DNA of 64,000 nt from Hydrogenophaga pseudoflava (GCF_031020795.1 NZ_JAVHJP010000008.1:62001-126000); one strand, 5' to 3'. Shown: positions 1 through 9,616, counted from the stretch's first letter. The notes: a model not told the origin generated them from the letters alone. Numbers and translations are program-made.

Positions 1-28
1 AGGTGACAACGGGGGTGTTAGGGGTCAT
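1..28 (-). CDS. Possible 5' end of a divergent gene (AmgK-type sugar kinase?), partial
   Basis: An ATG on the minus strand at 28 opens a frame reading M-T-P-N-T-P-V-V-T before the window ends. Only nine codons are visible, so the protein cannot be identified. In many beta- and gammaproteobacteria the gene divergent from lptD is amgK, the anomeric MurNAc/GlcNAc kinase of cell-wall recycling, so that is the positional guess. No clear ribosome-binding site is seen upstream. It could be a chance frame. Confidence 0.25.
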
Positions 29-114
29 GCAAGCGGGGGGAGACGGGGGCGCCGGCGCGCTGGCAGGCCGGGCTGGAGGCATAGGATAATGGCCGGAGAT
101 TCTACAAATCCCTC

Positions 115-2667
115 TTGCCTGCGGCCACGTCCGCAGGCAGTCCGAAGCCCGGTCGACCGACAGCGACGGGGCATGTGCCACCGAAATCAGAGACGGCCGT
201 TTCGCCACACACCGCCTTGAAACCTGATTCCTCCTCCCTGAACAGCCCCGCCCGCCCGTCGCGCCTGGCGCGACTCCCGGAACCCACCACCCTGGCGCGC
301 GCTGTGCAGGGAGCGCTGGCCGTTCTGGCACTGGGCGGAGTCTGCACACCCTCCTGGGCCCAGAACACCGCGGCCGGGCAGGATGCGGCGGCCATCCGTC
401 TCAAACCGGGCGATACGCTGGTCCAGCAGGTGCCGACGGAGGTCCGCAAGCAACTGCCGGTGTTCATCTGGGGTGAGAGCCTCGAGGGCGAGATGGACGG
501 GGTGACGGTCATGCAGGGTGGCGCCGAGCTGCGGCGCCACGACACCGTGATCCGGGCCGACCGCATCGAGCACGACAAGCGCACCGGCGAGACCAAGGCC
601 CAGGGCAACGTGCTCATCAACCGCAACGGCGACCGCTTCACCGGTCCCGACGCCGAGGTCAATGTCAACAGCCACTGGGGCCATTTCAACCAGCCCGAAT
701 ACTCGCTGCTGAAGAACGAGGGCAAGGGCGACGCGCGCCGGGTCGACTTCATGGGTGACGACCGCACGCTGGTGCACGATGGCCGCTACTCGACCTGCCC
801 GCGACCGCCCGGTTCGACCTGGATGCCCGACTGGATCGTGCGCGCCTCGTCCATCGAACTGGACCGGGTGGAGGACGTCGGCATCGCCAAGTCGGGCGTG
901 ATCGAGTTCATGGGGGTGCCCATCCTGGCGGCGCCCATCCTGAGCTTCCCGCTGTCGGACCAGCGCAAGACCGGGGCCCTGCCGCCCAGCCTGAGCATCA
1001 GCACCCAGAGCGGCGTGGAACTGTCCACGCCCTACTACTTCAACATCGCCCCCAACTACGACGCGACGGTCACGCCCACGCTGATGACCAAACGCGGTCT
1101 GGACCTTTCGGGCGAGTTCCGCTACCTGCAACCGGGCTACTCCGGCAACCTGCGCACGTCCTACATGCCGTCGGACAAGCTGCGCGACGACGACCGCTGG
1201 GCGGTGGCCTACCGGCACAACCAACAGCTGACCCGCCCGATCGGCGGGGGCAGCCCGATCGGGCTGCGGGTGAACCTCAACAAGGTCAGCGACGACAACT
1301 ACTGGCGCGACTTCCCGCGCACCATCACCTCGCTGACTTCCCGCCTGCTGCACAACGAAGTGTCGATGGGCTGGGGCAAGGGGCCGTGGTCAGCGAGCGC
1401 CGGCATGTACCGGTACCAGACCCTGCAGGACGTGAACGCGCCGATCACGCCGCCCTTCGACCGGCTGCCGTCGGTGGGTTTCTCGTACGAGCAGCCGAAC
1501 CAGACGCTGTTTGGTGCCCCGGGATGGGATTTGTCCTTCGCCACCAACGCCACGCGTTTCCAGCGGGCGGTGCTGAGTGCAGGTGTGCCGACCGGGCGGG
1601 AGATCGGTGGTGACCGCTCGGTGGCGGTGGCTCAGATTGCCCGGCGCTGGCAGGCACCGGGCTGGTTCGTCATCCCCAAGGCGCGGGTGCACATGGCGCG
1701 CTACAGCAACGACAACACCACCGGCTCCACGGTGTCGGCCACGCGCACCGTGCCCACGGTCAGTATCGACAGTGGGCTGGTGTTCGAGCGGCCGGCCGAG
1801 TTCTTCGGCACCAGCTACATCCAGACCCTGGAGCCGCGCGCCTTTGCGACCTGGACGCCCTTCCGCGATCAAAGCGAACTGCCCAACTACGACTCGGCCG
1901 CGCGCAGCTTCAACTACTCCAGCATGTTCGCCGAGCACGCCTTCAGTGGCAACGACCGCATCAGCGACACCCGGGCGGTGACGGTGGGCGTGAGTTCGCG
2001 TCTGCTGGCCCCCGAGACCGGCGCCGAAGTGGTTCGCCTGGGCGTCGCCCAGCGTGCCCTGCTGGCTGACCAGAACGTCACCCTGCCCCGCGGCACGCCG
2101 GTGACGGAACGGCTGAGCGACACCCTGCTGGCGGGCCGCGTGCAGTGGGACCCGCTGTGGTCGGTCGATGCCAACGTGCAATACAACACCAAGGCCAGCG
2201 AGTCGCGGCGCACCACGCTCGGCGGGCGCTACACGCCCGGCCCTTACAAGGTGCTCAGCGCGGCCTACCGCATCCAGAAGGGTGTGAGCGAGCAGCTCGA
2301 TCTGGGCTGGCAGTGGCCGCTGTCCGGCCTCTGGGGTCGCACACCCGAGCCCGTGCCAGGGCGAGCCCTGGGGCCGGGCCAGTGGTACGGCGTCGGCCGC
2401 CTGAACTACAGCCTGCCCGACCGCAAGCTCATCGACGTGATCGCCGGTTTCGAGTACGACGCCGGATGCTGGCTGGGGCGCGTCGTCCTCGAGCGCCTGC
2501 AAACCAGCGCCACCACGTCGGACCGCCGCATCCTCTTCCAGCTGGAGTTCAACGGCTTCTCGAAAGTCGGTGGCAGCTCCTTGCAGAGCATCCAGGCCAA
2601 TGTGCCCAAATACCAGTACCTGCGTGAAGAAGTCGTTCAGCCCAACCGTTTCCAGCAATATGACTGA
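115..2667 (+). CDS. lptD: LPS-assembly protein LptD
   Basis: LptD is the outer-membrane beta-barrel that, with LptE, inserts lipopolysaccharide into the outer leaflet. The 850-residue product has a hydrophobic export segment ending near TPSWAQ, then an OstA/LptA-like periplasmic domain (roughly residues 120-250), then a long barrel ending in an aromatic C-terminus. Outside the signal region only two cysteines are visible, Cys228 (YSTCPRPPG) and Cys785 (DAGCWLG). E. coli LptD has four in two disulfides, so here one long-range disulfide is expected. The frame opens with TTG at 115 without a clear ribosome-binding site; GTG at 175 is an alternative start. A possible -10 (GATAAT) lies at 85-90. 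The stop overlaps the surA start, so the two are translationally coupled. Confidence 0.95.
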   Translation: MPAATSAGSPKPGRPTATGHVPPKSETAVSPHTALKPDSSSLNSPARPSRLARLPEPTTLARAVQGALAVLALGGVCTPSWAQNTAAGQDAAAIRLKPGDTLVQQVPTEVRKQLPVFIWGESLEGEMDGVTVMQGGAELRRHDTVIRADRIEHDKRTGETKAQGNVLINRNGDRFTGPDAEVNVNSHWGHFNQPEYSLLKNEGKGDARRVDFMGDDRTLVHDGRYSTCPRPPGSTWMPDWIVRASSIELDRVEDVGIAKSGVIEFMGVPILAAPILSFPLSDQRKTGALPPSLSISTQSGVELSTPYYFNIAPNYDATVTPTLMTKRGLDLSGEFRYLQPGYSGNLRTSYMPSDKLRDDDRWAVAYRHNQQLTRPIGGGSPIGLRVNLNKVSDDNYWRDFPRTITSLTSRLLHNEVSMGWGKGPWSASAGMYRYQTLQDVNAPITPPFDRLPSVGFSYEQPNQTLFGAPGWDLSFATNATRFQRAVLSAGVPTGREIGGDRSVAVAQIARRWQAPGWFVIPKARVHMARYSNDNTTGSTVSATRTVPTVSIDSGLVFERPAEFFGTSYIQTLEPRAFATWTPFRDQSELPNYDSAARSFNYSSMFAEHAFSGNDRISDTRAVTVGVSSRLLAPETGAEVVRLGVAQRALLADQNVTLPRGTPVTERLSDTLLAGRVQWDPLWSVDANVQYNTKASESRRTTLGGRYTPGPYKVLSAAYRIQKGVSEQLDLGWQWPLSGLWGRTPEPVPGRALGPGQWYGVGRLNYSLPDRKLIDVIAGFEYDAGCWLGRVVLERLQTSATTSDRRILFQLEFNGFSKVGGSSLQSIQANVPKYQYLREEVVQPNRFQQYD

Positions 2668-4030
2668 CTGTCCGGGAGTTCACCGCAGAGGCTTGCAGAT
2701 CCTGCTGGCCGGAGGGCTGCTGCTTGGCGCCTGGCCCGCGCAAGGTCAGGCCTTGCGTCCGGTCTCGGAGCTGCAGCGCCCCGCCAGCGGTCCCTCAACC
2801 CGCACCGTGGACTACATCGTCGCGCTGGTCAACTCCGAGCCGGTGACCAACTTCGATGTCCGGCAGCGCATGCTGCGTGTCGAGCAGCAGTTGGCGGCCC
2901 AGGGCCGAACCCCGCCGCCCCGCGACGAGCTGGCCCGGCAGGTGCTGGAGCAGCTCATCGTCGAACGGGCGCTGTTGCAACAGGGCACCGAACAGGGCGT
3001 TCGTGTGGACGAAGCCACGCTGGCACAGGCCGAGCAGTCGCTGGCGGCGCAGAACCAGCTCAGCGTGGAGGCCTTCCGGCGGCGGCTGGCCGCCGAAGGC
3101 ATGGACCTCAACAAGCTGCGCAGCGAGCTGCGCAACCAGGTGCTGCTGCAGCGCCTGCGCGACCGCGAGGTGGAGGCGCGTGTGCGCGTCACCGAGGCCG
3201 ACATTGATCGTTTCATTGCCGAGCGGCAGGCGGCCCGGCCCGAAGGACTGGAGCTCAACCTGGGTCATGTGCTGGTGGCGGTGCCCGAAGGGGCTGGTCC
3301 CGACCAGCTGCGCGAGCTGACGGCCCGCGCCCAGGGCGTGGCCGACCGACTGCGTGGCGGTGCCGATCTCGCGGCCCAGGCGCGCGAGTATTCGGCAGCG
3401 CCCGAGGCAGCCGGCGGCGGTCTTCTGGGGCTCCGACCCCTGTCGCGCCTGCCCGAACTCTTCGTTCAAGCCACGCGCAATCTGCCGGTGGGCGGCGTCG
3501 CCGGGCCGGTGCGCAGTGCGGCCGGGCTGCACGTGCTCAAGGTCGTGGAGAAGCGCCAGGCGCCGCTGCCCGAACTGAGTGTCGTGCAGAGTCGGGCGCG
3601 CCATATCCTGCTGCGCCCCGGGGCTCAGCTGAGCCAGGACCAAGCCATCGTGCGGCTGGCCAGCTACCGGCAACAGGTTGCCGCGGGGCAGGCCAGCTTC
3701 GAGGATCTGGCCCGCCAGCACAGCCAGGATGGTTCTGCGCGCCAGGGCGGGGACCTGGGCTGGGTCTCGCCCGGCCAGTTCGTGCCCGAGTTCGAACAGG
3801 TGATGGATGCGTTGCGCCCTGGTGAGATGTCGCAACCGGTGGTGTCCCGGTTCGGCGTGCACCTGATCCGCCTGGAGGAACGCCGCCAGGCCGCGCTCAG
3901 CGAGCGAGAACAACGCGACATGGCGCGCGAACTGGTGCGCGAACAGAAGGCCGACGACGCGATCAACGCCTGGACCGAAGAGGTGCGCAGCCGCGCCTTT
4001 GTCGAGCTGCGCGAATCGCCGCAGCCTTGA
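2660..4030 (+). CDS. surA: Periplasmic chaperone/peptidyl-prolyl isomerase SurA
   Basis: SurA escorts unfolded outer-membrane proteins, LptD among them, to the BAM complex. The 456-residue product starts at an ATG overlapping the lptD stop by 8 bases. It has a Sec signal (hydrophobic [17 protein letters not shown]), a SurA N-terminal domain beginning near [20 protein letters not shown], and two parvulin domains opening at [12 protein letters not shown] and [14 protein letters not shown]. The second carries the typical [15 protein letters not shown] segment. An in-frame ATG further upstream would lie deep inside lptD and was rejected. Order and overlap show an lptD-surA operon. Confidence 0.95.
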   Translation: MTDCPGVHRRGLQILLAGGLLLGAWPAQGQALRPVSELQRPASGPSTRTVDYIVALVNSEPVTNFDVRQRMLRVEQQLAAQGRTPPPRDELARQVLEQLIVERALLQQGTEQGVRVDEATLAQAEQSLAAQNQLSVEAFRRRLAAEGMDLNKLRSELRNQVLLQRLRDREVEARVRVTEADIDRFIAERQAARPEGLELNLGHVLVAVPEGAGPDQLRELTARAQGVADRLRGGADLAAQAREYSAAPEAAGGGLLGLRPLSRLPELFVQATRNLPVGGVAGPVRSAAGLHVLKVVEKRQAPLPELSVVQSRARHILLRPGAQLSQDQAIVRLASYRQQVAAGQASFEDLARQHSQDGSARQGGDLGWVSPGQFVPEFEQVMDALRPGEMSQPVVSRFGVHLIRLEERRQAALSEREQRDMARELVREQKADDAINAWTEEVRSRAFVELRESPQP

Positions 4031-4052
4031 GTCCCTGTCGGAACGCCCGCGC

Positions 4053-4817
4053 ATGAAGCATGTCGCGCGAAAGCGCTTCGGTCAGCATTTCCTGAGCGAC
4101 AGCGCGATCATCGACGCGATCGTCGAAGCGATCGCGCCTTCGCCCTCGGATGCCATGGTGGAGATCGGTCCGGGCCTGGCCGCGCTGACCCAGCCGCTGG
4201 TCGAGCGCCTCGGGCGCCTGACGGTGATCGAGCTGGACCGCGACCTGGCGGCGCGCCTTCGGGAGCACCGCCTGCTCGATGTGGTGGAGTCCGACGTGCT
4301 GCGCGTTGACTTCACCGCGCTGGCGGCCCGGTGGCCGGGTCGCCAGATCCGGGTGGTGGGCAACCTGCCTTACAACATCTCCAGCCCCATCCTGTTTCAC
4401 CTGCTCGACCATGTCGCGGTGGTTCAGGACCAGCATTTCATGCTGCAGAAGGAGGTCATCGACCGCATGGTGGCCGCGCCCGCGACCGCCGATTACGGGC
4501 GCCTCTCGGTGATGCTGCAGTGGCGCTATGCCATGGAGAGCGTGCTGTTTGTGCCACCCGAGAGCTTCGATCCGCCGCCCCGGGTCGACAGCGCGGTGGT
4601 GCGCATGGTGCCGCTGGCGCAGCCGCCCGCGATGGATTTCAGAACCTACAGCGAACTGGTGCTGACTGCGTTCAGCCAGCGCCGCAAGATTCTGCGCAAC
4701 ACGCTGGGCAAGTGGCTGGAAGCGAGGGGGTTCGCGGGCGACTTCGACCTACAGCGCCGCGCCGAAGAAGTGCCGGTGGCGGAGTACGTCGCGCTTGCGC
4801 AGGCCGTTCGGCCATGA
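4053..4817 (+). CDS. rsmA: 16S rRNA (adenine1518-N6/adenine1519-N6)-dimethyltransferase
   Basis: RsmA (KsgA) dimethylates two adjacent adenines near the 3' end of 16S rRNA late in 30S assembly. The 254-residue product begins [14 protein letters not shown], the family's usual N-terminus. It carries the SAM-binding motif [10 protein letters not shown] and the catalytic [10 protein letters not shown] motif. An earlier in-frame ATG inside surA would add a non-homologous leader. The gene follows surA by 22 bases. pdxA, which lies between surA and rsmA in E. coli, is absent here. A strong two-way terminator follows directly. Confidence 0.95.
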   Translation: MKHVARKRFGQHFLSDSAIIDAIVEAIAPSPSDAMVEIGPGLAALTQPLVERLGRLTVIELDRDLAARLREHRLLDVVESDVLRVDFTALAARWPGRQIRVVGNLPYNISSPILFHLLDHVAVVQDQHFMLQKEVIDRMVAAPATADYGRLSVMLQWRYAMESVLFVPPESFDPPPRVDSAVVRMVPLAQPPAMDFRTYSELVLTAFSQRRKILRNTLGKWLEARGFAGDFDLQRRAEEVPVAEYVALAQAVRP

Positions 4818-4848
4818 AAAAAAGCCGCTGCGGGGCAGCGGCTTTTTT
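4817..4848. terminator. Bidirectional rho-independent terminator between rsmA and the barstar gene
   Basis: An 8-bp perfect stem GCCGCTGC / GCAGCGGC with a GGG loop is flanked by A7 on the left and T6 on the right. It can therefore end transcription of rsmA (plus) and of the convergent barstar gene (minus). Confidence 0.9.
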
Positions 4849-4865
4849 CGAAGCTCCGAGGTCGA

Positions 4866-5408
4866 TCAGGCCGCGGTCAGCCAGTACCCGGCGTTGAACG
4901 GGCTGCTCATGCGCAGCGCCATCGGACTGACGTCCAGGATCTTGTCCGTGGGCATGGGTTCTTCGTTTTCCACCTCGATCGGCTCTTCACCTTTTGGGGC
5001 GCGCGCAACGGAGAAAGAATAGAAGCAGCGGAACGGAATCTTGCGATCGCTCCAGTAGTCGGCGGCGTCGCGGAAGATGTCCAGCAACTGCTCGCGCGCT
5101 TCCTTGTCGAACTTGGCGTGTGCCGGGATGTGCTCGAGCACCACGATGAAGCCGGTCTGCGGGCCCGACTTGTGGACCAGATCGGTCATGCAGTCGTAGA
5201 GGGCGTCGAAGTTCTTGCCGAAGTGGGGCGGCAGGGTGTACTGCGCGGCGATCAGTTCGAGCACGTCCTGCTTGCTCTGGGCCTTGGCCAGGTTGGCATA
5301 CAGGAAGTGGTGACCCAGCTGCTCGGCGGCGAACTGCAGATCCTTCACGCCGAACGCGCGGATCGACTGAACGATGTTGGTACGAACATTACGAAGTGGC
5401 GTGTCCAT
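4866..5408 (-). CDS. Barstar-family ribonuclease inhibitor
   Basis: This is probably the cytoplasmic inhibitor of the guanyl-specific RNase encoded just upstream, protecting the producer from its own nuclease. The 180-residue product is longer than classical barstar (about 90). The barstar core lies in the middle, including LPPHFGKNFDALYDCMTDL, the loop and helix that plug barnase-type active sites. The C-terminal extension (about 45 residues, acidic EEPIEVENEEP) is unassigned. The start at 5408 (MDTPLRNVRTN) was chosen because upstream in-frame sequence runs through the intergenic gap and into the RNase gene. It follows the RNase stop by 59 bases in the same direction, so co-transcription is likely. 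Confidence 0.85.
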   Translation of the reverse strand: MDTPLRNVRTNIVQSIRAFGVKDLQFAAEQLGHHFLYANLAKAQSKQDVLELIAAQYTLPPHFGKNFDALYDCMTDLVHKSGPQTGFIVVLEHIPAHAKFDKEAREQLLDIFRDAADYWSDRKIPFRCFYSFSVARAPKGEEPIEVENEEPMPTDKILDVSPMALRMSSPFNAGYWLTAA

Positions 5409-5467
5409 CTCCGCGTCTCTTTCTACAGTCAAAGTTGAAAACTGAAATCCATCCACATCACCGCGGG

Positions 5468-5899
5468 TCACTGCACGATCAGCCGGAAGCTGCTGTAGTG
5501 GTCCTCGGTGTAATAACAGGCGTCGGGTAAACGCGGCTTCTGGCCTCCGCACACGATCCTCCTGGCCCCCCGGTGCCTCAACCCCGGCGTGGGCACGGTG
5601 TATTCCCTGTAATACCCCCGCTTCTGGCCGGGCAACAGGCGCTCACGGTTGCCGAACACGCTGCCATCCTTCTCGTACCGGAACGGGCCACCCTGGCGGA
5701 TCTGCTCCATGACCTCCTGTCCCTGTGGCGGCAGGCCGGTGTAGGCCACCGAAGCCACCGCGGAACCGGGAAGTACGGAGGAGGGAGTCCGGGCCTGCAC
5801 CAACATGGTGCTCAGCGACGTCGCCAGAGCCGCAGAAAGGGCCAGTCCCGCGACCAGCCCGACACGGCTTTTACTTGCCCGGATCGGTTGCAGACCCAT
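5468..5899 (-). CDS. Exported guanyl-specific ribonuclease (N1/T1, barnase-like)
   Basis: This small RNase family cleaves RNA 3' of guanosine. The 143-residue product has a hydrophobic export or anchor segment (residues 13-35) and a C-terminal RNase domain (about 58-143). The catalytic triad of the family is visible: Glu99 in YYREYTV, Arg113/114 in RGARRIV, and His134 in TEDHYSSF. Cys117 and Cys128 could form a disulfide. The ATG at 5899 has AGGGA about six bases upstream; an in-frame GTG at 5929 would add ten residues. The barstar gene follows in the same operon. The role may be RNA scavenging or attack on competitors; the sequence does not decide. Confidence 0.85.
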   Translation of the reverse strand: MGLQPIRASKSRVGLVAGLALSAALATSLSTMLVQARTPSSVLPGSAVASVAYTGLPPQGQEVMEQIRQGGPFRYEKDGSVFGNRERLLPGQKRGYYREYTVPTPGLRHRGARRIVCGGQKPRLPDACYYTEDHYSSFRLIVQ

Positions 5900-6102
5900 C
5901 AAAGTCCCTGTGTTCCTCAAGCCATCCACCTGCCCACGGGCGTCCGCTCAGCGCGGATTTGGGCCCGTTTGGGGGTGGGTTAACCCTGAAATACAAGCGC
6001 GTTAGTGTGCCTGATGCGTTGCAAAAAAGCAAGTTGCTGCTGCTTATTTAAGCAGATGGCACCGCATTTTCTCCGGGAATTAGTTAGTGCTTGCTATGGG
6101 AT

Positions 6103-8409
6103 TCAAGCTTGCCGCTGCGCGTTGGCCTCGGCCACGGTGAGGGCGGTCATGTTGACGATACGGCGCACGGTGGCGCTGGCAGTAAGGATGTGCACAGGTT
6201 TGCCCACGCCCAGCAGCATCGGGCCGATGGCGATGTTGCCGCCCGCCGCGGTTTTGAGCAGGTTGTAGGCGATGTTGGCGGCGTCGATGTTGGGGCAGAC
6301 CAGCAGGTTGGCGTCGCCCTGGAGGGTCGAGCGCGGCATGATCGATCTGCGTGCATCGGCGTCGAGCGCCACATCGCCGTGCATCTCGCCGTCCACCTCC
6401 AGCCATGGTGCATTCGATTGCAGGAGGGCCAGGGTCTGGCGCATCTTGACCGCGCTGGGCTGGTTGGACGAGCCGAAGTTGCTGTGCGAGAGCAGCGCGG
6501 CCTTGGGCGTGATGCCAAAACGCATCATCTTGCGCGCCGCCATCTGGGTGATTTCGGCCAGCTGTTCCGCCGTGGGGTCGTAGTTGATGTGCGTGTCCAC
6601 CAGGAAGACCTGGCGACCGGGCAGCATCAGCGCGTTCATGGCGGCGTAGCAGTTGGCGCCGTCGCGCTTGCCGATCACCTGGTCGATGTAGTCCAGGTGC
6701 AGCTGGGTGTTGCCCCAGGTGCCGCAGATCATCCCGTCCACGTCGCCGCGGCGCAGCAGCATCGAGCTGATCAGCGTCAGGCGCCGGCGCATCTCGATCT
6801 TGGCCAGCTGTTCGGTGACGCCACGGCGCTCCATGAGCTGGTGGTAGGTGGTCCACAGTTCGCGGTAGCGCGCGTCCTGCTCGACGTTGACCACGTCGTA
6901 GTCCAGCCCTTCCTTCAGGCGCAGGCCGAACTTGACGATGCGTTCGGCGATGATGGCCGGACGGCCGAGCAGTGTGGGGCGGGCCAGGTTCTCGTCCACC
7001 ACGATCTGGCAGGCGCGCAGCACGCGCTCCTCTTCGCCCTCGGCGTAGGCGACGCGCTTCTTGTGCGCCGTCTTGGCGGCGGCGTAGAGCGGCTTCATGA
7101 TGGTGCCGGAGGCGAACACGAAGCTCTGCAGGCGCTGCTTGTAGGCGTCCATGTCCGTGACCGGGCGCAGCGCCACCCCGCTGTCCGCCGCCGCCTGCGC
7201 GACGGCCGGCGCGATCTTCATCATCAGGCGCGGGTCAAAGGGCTTGGGGATCAGGTACTCGGGGCCGAAGGCCAGCTTCTCGCCGGCATAAGCGGCGGCC
7301 ACCACCTCGCTCTGCTCGGCCTGCGCCAGCTCGGCGATGGCGTGCACCGCGGCGATCTCCATCTCGTCGGTGATGGTCGATGCACCCGCGTCCAGCGCGC
7401 CGCGGAAGATGTAGGGGAAACACAGGACGTTGTTGACCTGGTTCGGGTAGTCGGTGCGGCCGGTGGCCATGATGGCGTCGTCGCGCACCGCTTTCACGTC
7501 TTCGGGCGCGATCTCGGGATTCGGGTTGGCCAGTGCAAAGATCAGCGGCCTGGCGGCCATCTTGGCGACCATGTCCTTCTTGAGCACGCCACCGGCCGAC
7601 AGGCCCAGGAACACGTCGGCGCCGGCGATCACGTCGGTCAGGGTGCGCTGCTCGGTCTTCTGGGCAAACACCGCCTTGTCCGGGTCCATGAGTTCGGTGC
7701 GGCCTTCGTAGACCACCCCTGCCAGATCGGTCACCCAGATGTTCTCGCGCGGCAGTCCCAGCTTGACCAGCAGCTGGATGCAGGCCAGCGCGGCGGCGCC
7801 CGCGCCCGAGGTCACCAGCTTGACCTCCTTGATGTCCTTGCCGACCACCTTCAGGCCGTTGAGCAGGGCCGCGCCGACCACGATGGCCGTGCCGTGCTGG
7901 TCGTCGTGGAAGACGGGAATCTTCATGCGCTCGCGCAGCTTTCGCTCGACGTAGAAGCAGTCCGGTGCCTTGATGTCCTCAAGGTTGATGCCGCCGAAGG
8001 TGGGTTCGAGCGCCGCAATGATCTCGACCAGTTTGTCGGGGTCCTTCTCGTTGATCTCGATGTCGAACACGTCGATGCCCGAGAACTTCTTGAACAGTAC
8101 GCCCTTGCCTTCCATCACCGGTTTGGCGGCCAGTGGGCCGATGTCGCCCAGGCCCAGCACCGCGGTGCCGTTCGTGATGACCGCCACCAGGTTGCCGCGG
8201 CTGGTGTACTTGAAGGCATTGACCGGGTCGGCCACGATCTCTTCGCAGGGCGCCGCCACGCCGGGCGAGTAGGCCAGCGCCAGGTCGCGCTGGTTGGTCA
8301 GCTGCTTGGTGGCGGCGATCGCCACTTTGCCGGGGACGGGTTTCTCGTGGTATTCGAGGGCGGCGAGGCGCAGCTCGGCGCGCTTGTTCTGGGCTTGTTC
8401 GGTGCTCAT
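6103..8409 (-). CDS. maeB: NADP-dependent malic enzyme with phosphotransacetylase-like C-terminal domain
   Basis: It decarboxylates malate to pyruvate, giving NADPH and feeding the PEP-pyruvate node. The 768-residue product has the large MaeB architecture. The malic N-terminal domain contains [16 protein letters not shown], followed by the NAD(P)-binding domain ([15 protein letters not shown] and [11 protein letters not shown]), together about residues 1-420. The C-terminal PTA_PTB domain (about 430-768) usually acts as a regulatory site for acetyl-CoA. The start at 8409 ([11 protein letters not shown]) has GGAGA 8 bases upstream; an ATG ten codons earlier is less likely. It is a single-gene unit. 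Confidence 0.95.
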   Translation of the reverse strand: MSTEQAQNKRAELRLAALEYHEKPVPGKVAIAATKQLTNQRDLALAYSPGVAAPCEEIVADPVNAFKYTSRGNLVAVITNGTAVLGLGDIGPLAAKPVMEGKGVLFKKFSGIDVFDIEINEKDPDKLVEIIAALEPTFGGINLEDIKAPDCFYVERKLRERMKIPVFHDDQHGTAIVVGAALLNGLKVVGKDIKEVKLVTSGAGAAALACIQLLVKLGLPRENIWVTDLAGVVYEGRTELMDPDKAVFAQKTEQRTLTDVIAGADVFLGLSAGGVLKKDMVAKMAARPLIFALANPNPEIAPEDVKAVRDDAIMATGRTDYPNQVNNVLCFPYIFRGALDAGASTITDEMEIAAVHAIAELAQAEQSEVVAAAYAGEKLAFGPEYLIPKPFDPRLMMKIAPAVAQAAADSGVALRPVTDMDAYKQRLQSFVFASGTIMKPLYAAAKTAHKKRVAYAEGEEERVLRACQIVVDENLARPTLLGRPAIIAERIVKFGLRLKEGLDYDVVNVEQDARYRELWTTYHQLMERRGVTEQLAKIEMRRRLTLISSMLLRRGDVDGMICGTWGNTQLHLDYIDQVIGKRDGANCYAAMNALMLPGRQVFLVDTHINYDPTAEQLAEITQMAARKMMRFGITPKAALLSHSNFGSSNQPSAVKMRQTLALLQSNAPWLEVDGEMHGDVALDADARRSIMPRSTLQGDANLLVCPNIDAANIAYNLLKTAAGGNIAIGPMLLGVGKPVHILTASATVRRIVNMTALTVAEANAQRQA

Positions 8410-8562
8410 TCGGCTGTCTCCGGCGTGTTGATTCTGCAATGCGAAAAGCTATTGCGCATTCTAAATCTTGGTGATCGGCGTGACCATCGTTTTTTGCGAA
8501 CGGATGGTTCGGGCGCCTGTGACATTCTGGGCCGGAATCCGGCGGGCGCAAGCTCGGTTTTC

Positions 8563-8600
8563 CACAGCAAAAAGCCGCCCGAAGGCGGCTTTTTGCTGTG
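8563..8600. terminator. Rho-independent terminator downstream of bfd
   Basis: A perfect 17-bp inverted repeat (CACAGCAAAAAGCCGCC and its complement) has a 4-base CGAA loop. The GC stem is flanked by A5/T5, so it can work on either strand. It lies between the bfd stop (8613) and the region upstream of maeB and fits best as the bfd terminator. Confidence 0.85.
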
Positions 8601-8612
8601 ACATCCAGAAGG

Positions 8613-8825
8613 TCAGGCTGGTGCCGGGGCCTTGGCCTGCAGCTGCAAGTGGGCGGTGGGCTGGGAAGGGCGGCACTGCATCCACACGGCCCGGGCGCTT
8701 GATTCGCACTGTCCGCACTGCGTGGCCACGCCCATGTCGATCTGGATGTCATCGAAACTCGCGCCGCAGCGCGCAGCCTGGGCAATGGCTTTGTCGTTCA
8801 CACGGCGGCAGACACAGACGATCAT
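8613..8825 (-). CDS. bfd: Bacterioferritin-associated ferredoxin
   Basis: Bfd is a [2Fe-2S] protein that binds bacterioferritin and passes it electrons so stored ferric iron can be released as Fe2+. The 70-residue product begins MIVCVCRRVND, and its four ligand cysteines (Cys4, Cys6 and the later CGQC pair) match the BFD-like [2Fe-2S] domain. The start at 8825 was chosen because the N-terminal CVC motif must open the protein. A Fur-box-like sequence lies 31-49 bases upstream, so iron starvation probably induces it. It lies 108 bases downstream of bfr in the same orientation, with its own likely promoter. Confidence 0.95.
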   Translation of the reverse strand: MIVCVCRRVNDKAIAQAARCGASFDDIQIDMGVATQCGQCESSARAVWMQCRPSQPTAHLQLQAKAPAPA

Positions 8826-8855
8826 GGTGGCGCAGGGATTAGAGGAAGAGTAGGC

Positions 8856-8874
8856 AAATGATAATTGCTCGCAT
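8856..8874 (-). promoter_or_regulatory. Candidate Fur box upstream of bfd
   Basis: AAATGATAATTGCTCGCAT: the left half matches the Fur half-site ATGATAAT well and the right half only partly. It lies in the bfr-bfd gap, just before the bfd start, where a Fur-repressed promoter would be expected. Confidence 0.55.
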
Positions 8875-8909
8875 TCAAACCTCAAAGTCCCCTGCGCACC
8901 GAGGGGATT

Positions 8910-8928
8910 GGCCACCCATCAGGTGGCC
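8910..8928. terminator. Hairpin in the bfr-bfd gap (weak terminator or attenuator)
   Basis: A 7-bp perfect stem GGCCACC / GGTGGCC has a 5-base loop just after the bfr stop. On the bfr (minus) strand no U-run follows, so it may act as a processing site or transcript-stabilising structure rather than a true terminator. Confidence 0.4.
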
Positions 8929-8933
8929 TTGGC

Positions 8934-9410
8934 TCAGCTCTCGTCGCCCATCTGGCTCTGCAGGTAGTTCTGGATGCCGACCTTGTCGATGAGTTCGAGC
9001 TGGGTTTCGAGGAAGTCGATGTGCTCCTCGGTGTCGTCGAGGATCTTCATCAGCAGGTCGCGGGAGACGAAGTCGCGCACCGACTCGCAGTAGGCCACGC
9101 CGTCCTTGATGGTGGCCTGAGCCGCCCGCTCCAACGCCAGGTCGCTGCCCAGCATCTCGGGCACGTTCTCGCCGATGTTGAGCTTGCCCAGATCCTGCAG
9201 GTTGGGCAGGCCGTCGAGCATGAAGATGCGGTCCATCAGCCAGTCGGCGTGCTTCATCTCGCCGATCGACTCCGAATATTCCTTCTTGGCCAGCTTGTCC
9301 AGGCCCCAGTGCTTGAGCATGCGGTAGTGCACGAAGTACTGGTTGATGGCGGTCAGCTCGTTCTTGAGTTGGGCCTGCAGATGGGCAATGGCTTGTGGGT
9401 CGCCTTTCAT
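8934..9410 (-). CDS. bfr: Bacterioferritin
   Basis: Bfr forms a 24-subunit shell that oxidises and stores iron. The 158-residue product shows every expected ligand: ferroxidase Glu18 (KNELTAINQYF), Glu51 and His54 (GEMKHAD), the later DDTEEH segment, and Met52, the haem ligand between subunits. The start at 9410 (MKGDPQAIAHLQ) has AGGA about 8 bases upstream; a longer in-frame start would add 22 residues not found in the family. The gene is divergent from the heme receptor gene, sharing a 206-base region with a Fur-box-like site. Confidence 0.95.
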   Translation of the reverse strand: MKGDPQAIAHLQAQLKNELTAINQYFVHYRMLKHWGLDKLAKKEYSESIGEMKHADWLMDRIFMLDGLPNLQDLGKLNIGENVPEMLGSDLALERAAQATIKDGVAYCESVRDFVSRDLLMKILDDTEEHIDFLETQLELIDKVGIQNYLQSQMGDES

Positions 9411-9498
9411 GGGTCCGTCCTTTCCTGTTTTGTGTGTGACCCAACATTGTGGTCGGTTCATGCGCGCTTCGTACACGCTCCACCGGAAACACTATACT

Positions 9499-9522
9499 TA
9501 ATGCGAATCATTCTCATATAAT
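9499..9522 (+). promoter_or_regulatory. Fur-box-like operator and -10 for the heme receptor gene
   Basis: TAATGCGAATCATTCTCAT (9499-9517) resembles the 19-bp Fur box. A TATAAT -10 hexamer follows immediately at 9517-9522. An operator overlapping the core promoter fits iron-dependent repression of the heme operon. It may also affect divergent bfr. Confidence 0.7.
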
Positions 9523-9616
9523 ACGGATCTTCAACCCCTGCCAGCCAGGCATGCGCCGTCTTTGCGGCCAGTGTGCAGCCAGCCCGGGAAGATATTTTTC
9601 TTCTTCAGGTCTGCCT

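Noticed and set aside
5900..6102. Search for a small RNA or gene between the RNase and maeB
   Set aside because: Only AT-richer sequence with short inverted repeats; probably holds the RNase promoter, nothing else supported.
6091..8601. An 836-residue open frame on the plus strand opposite maeB
   Set aside because: It is the antisense shadow of a clear malic enzyme; composition is His/Gln/Arg/Val-rich and no domain is seen.
8410..8612. Possible short gene upstream of maeB
   Set aside because: Frames are short and lack a ribosome-binding site; the stretch holds the maeB promoter region and the bfd terminator.
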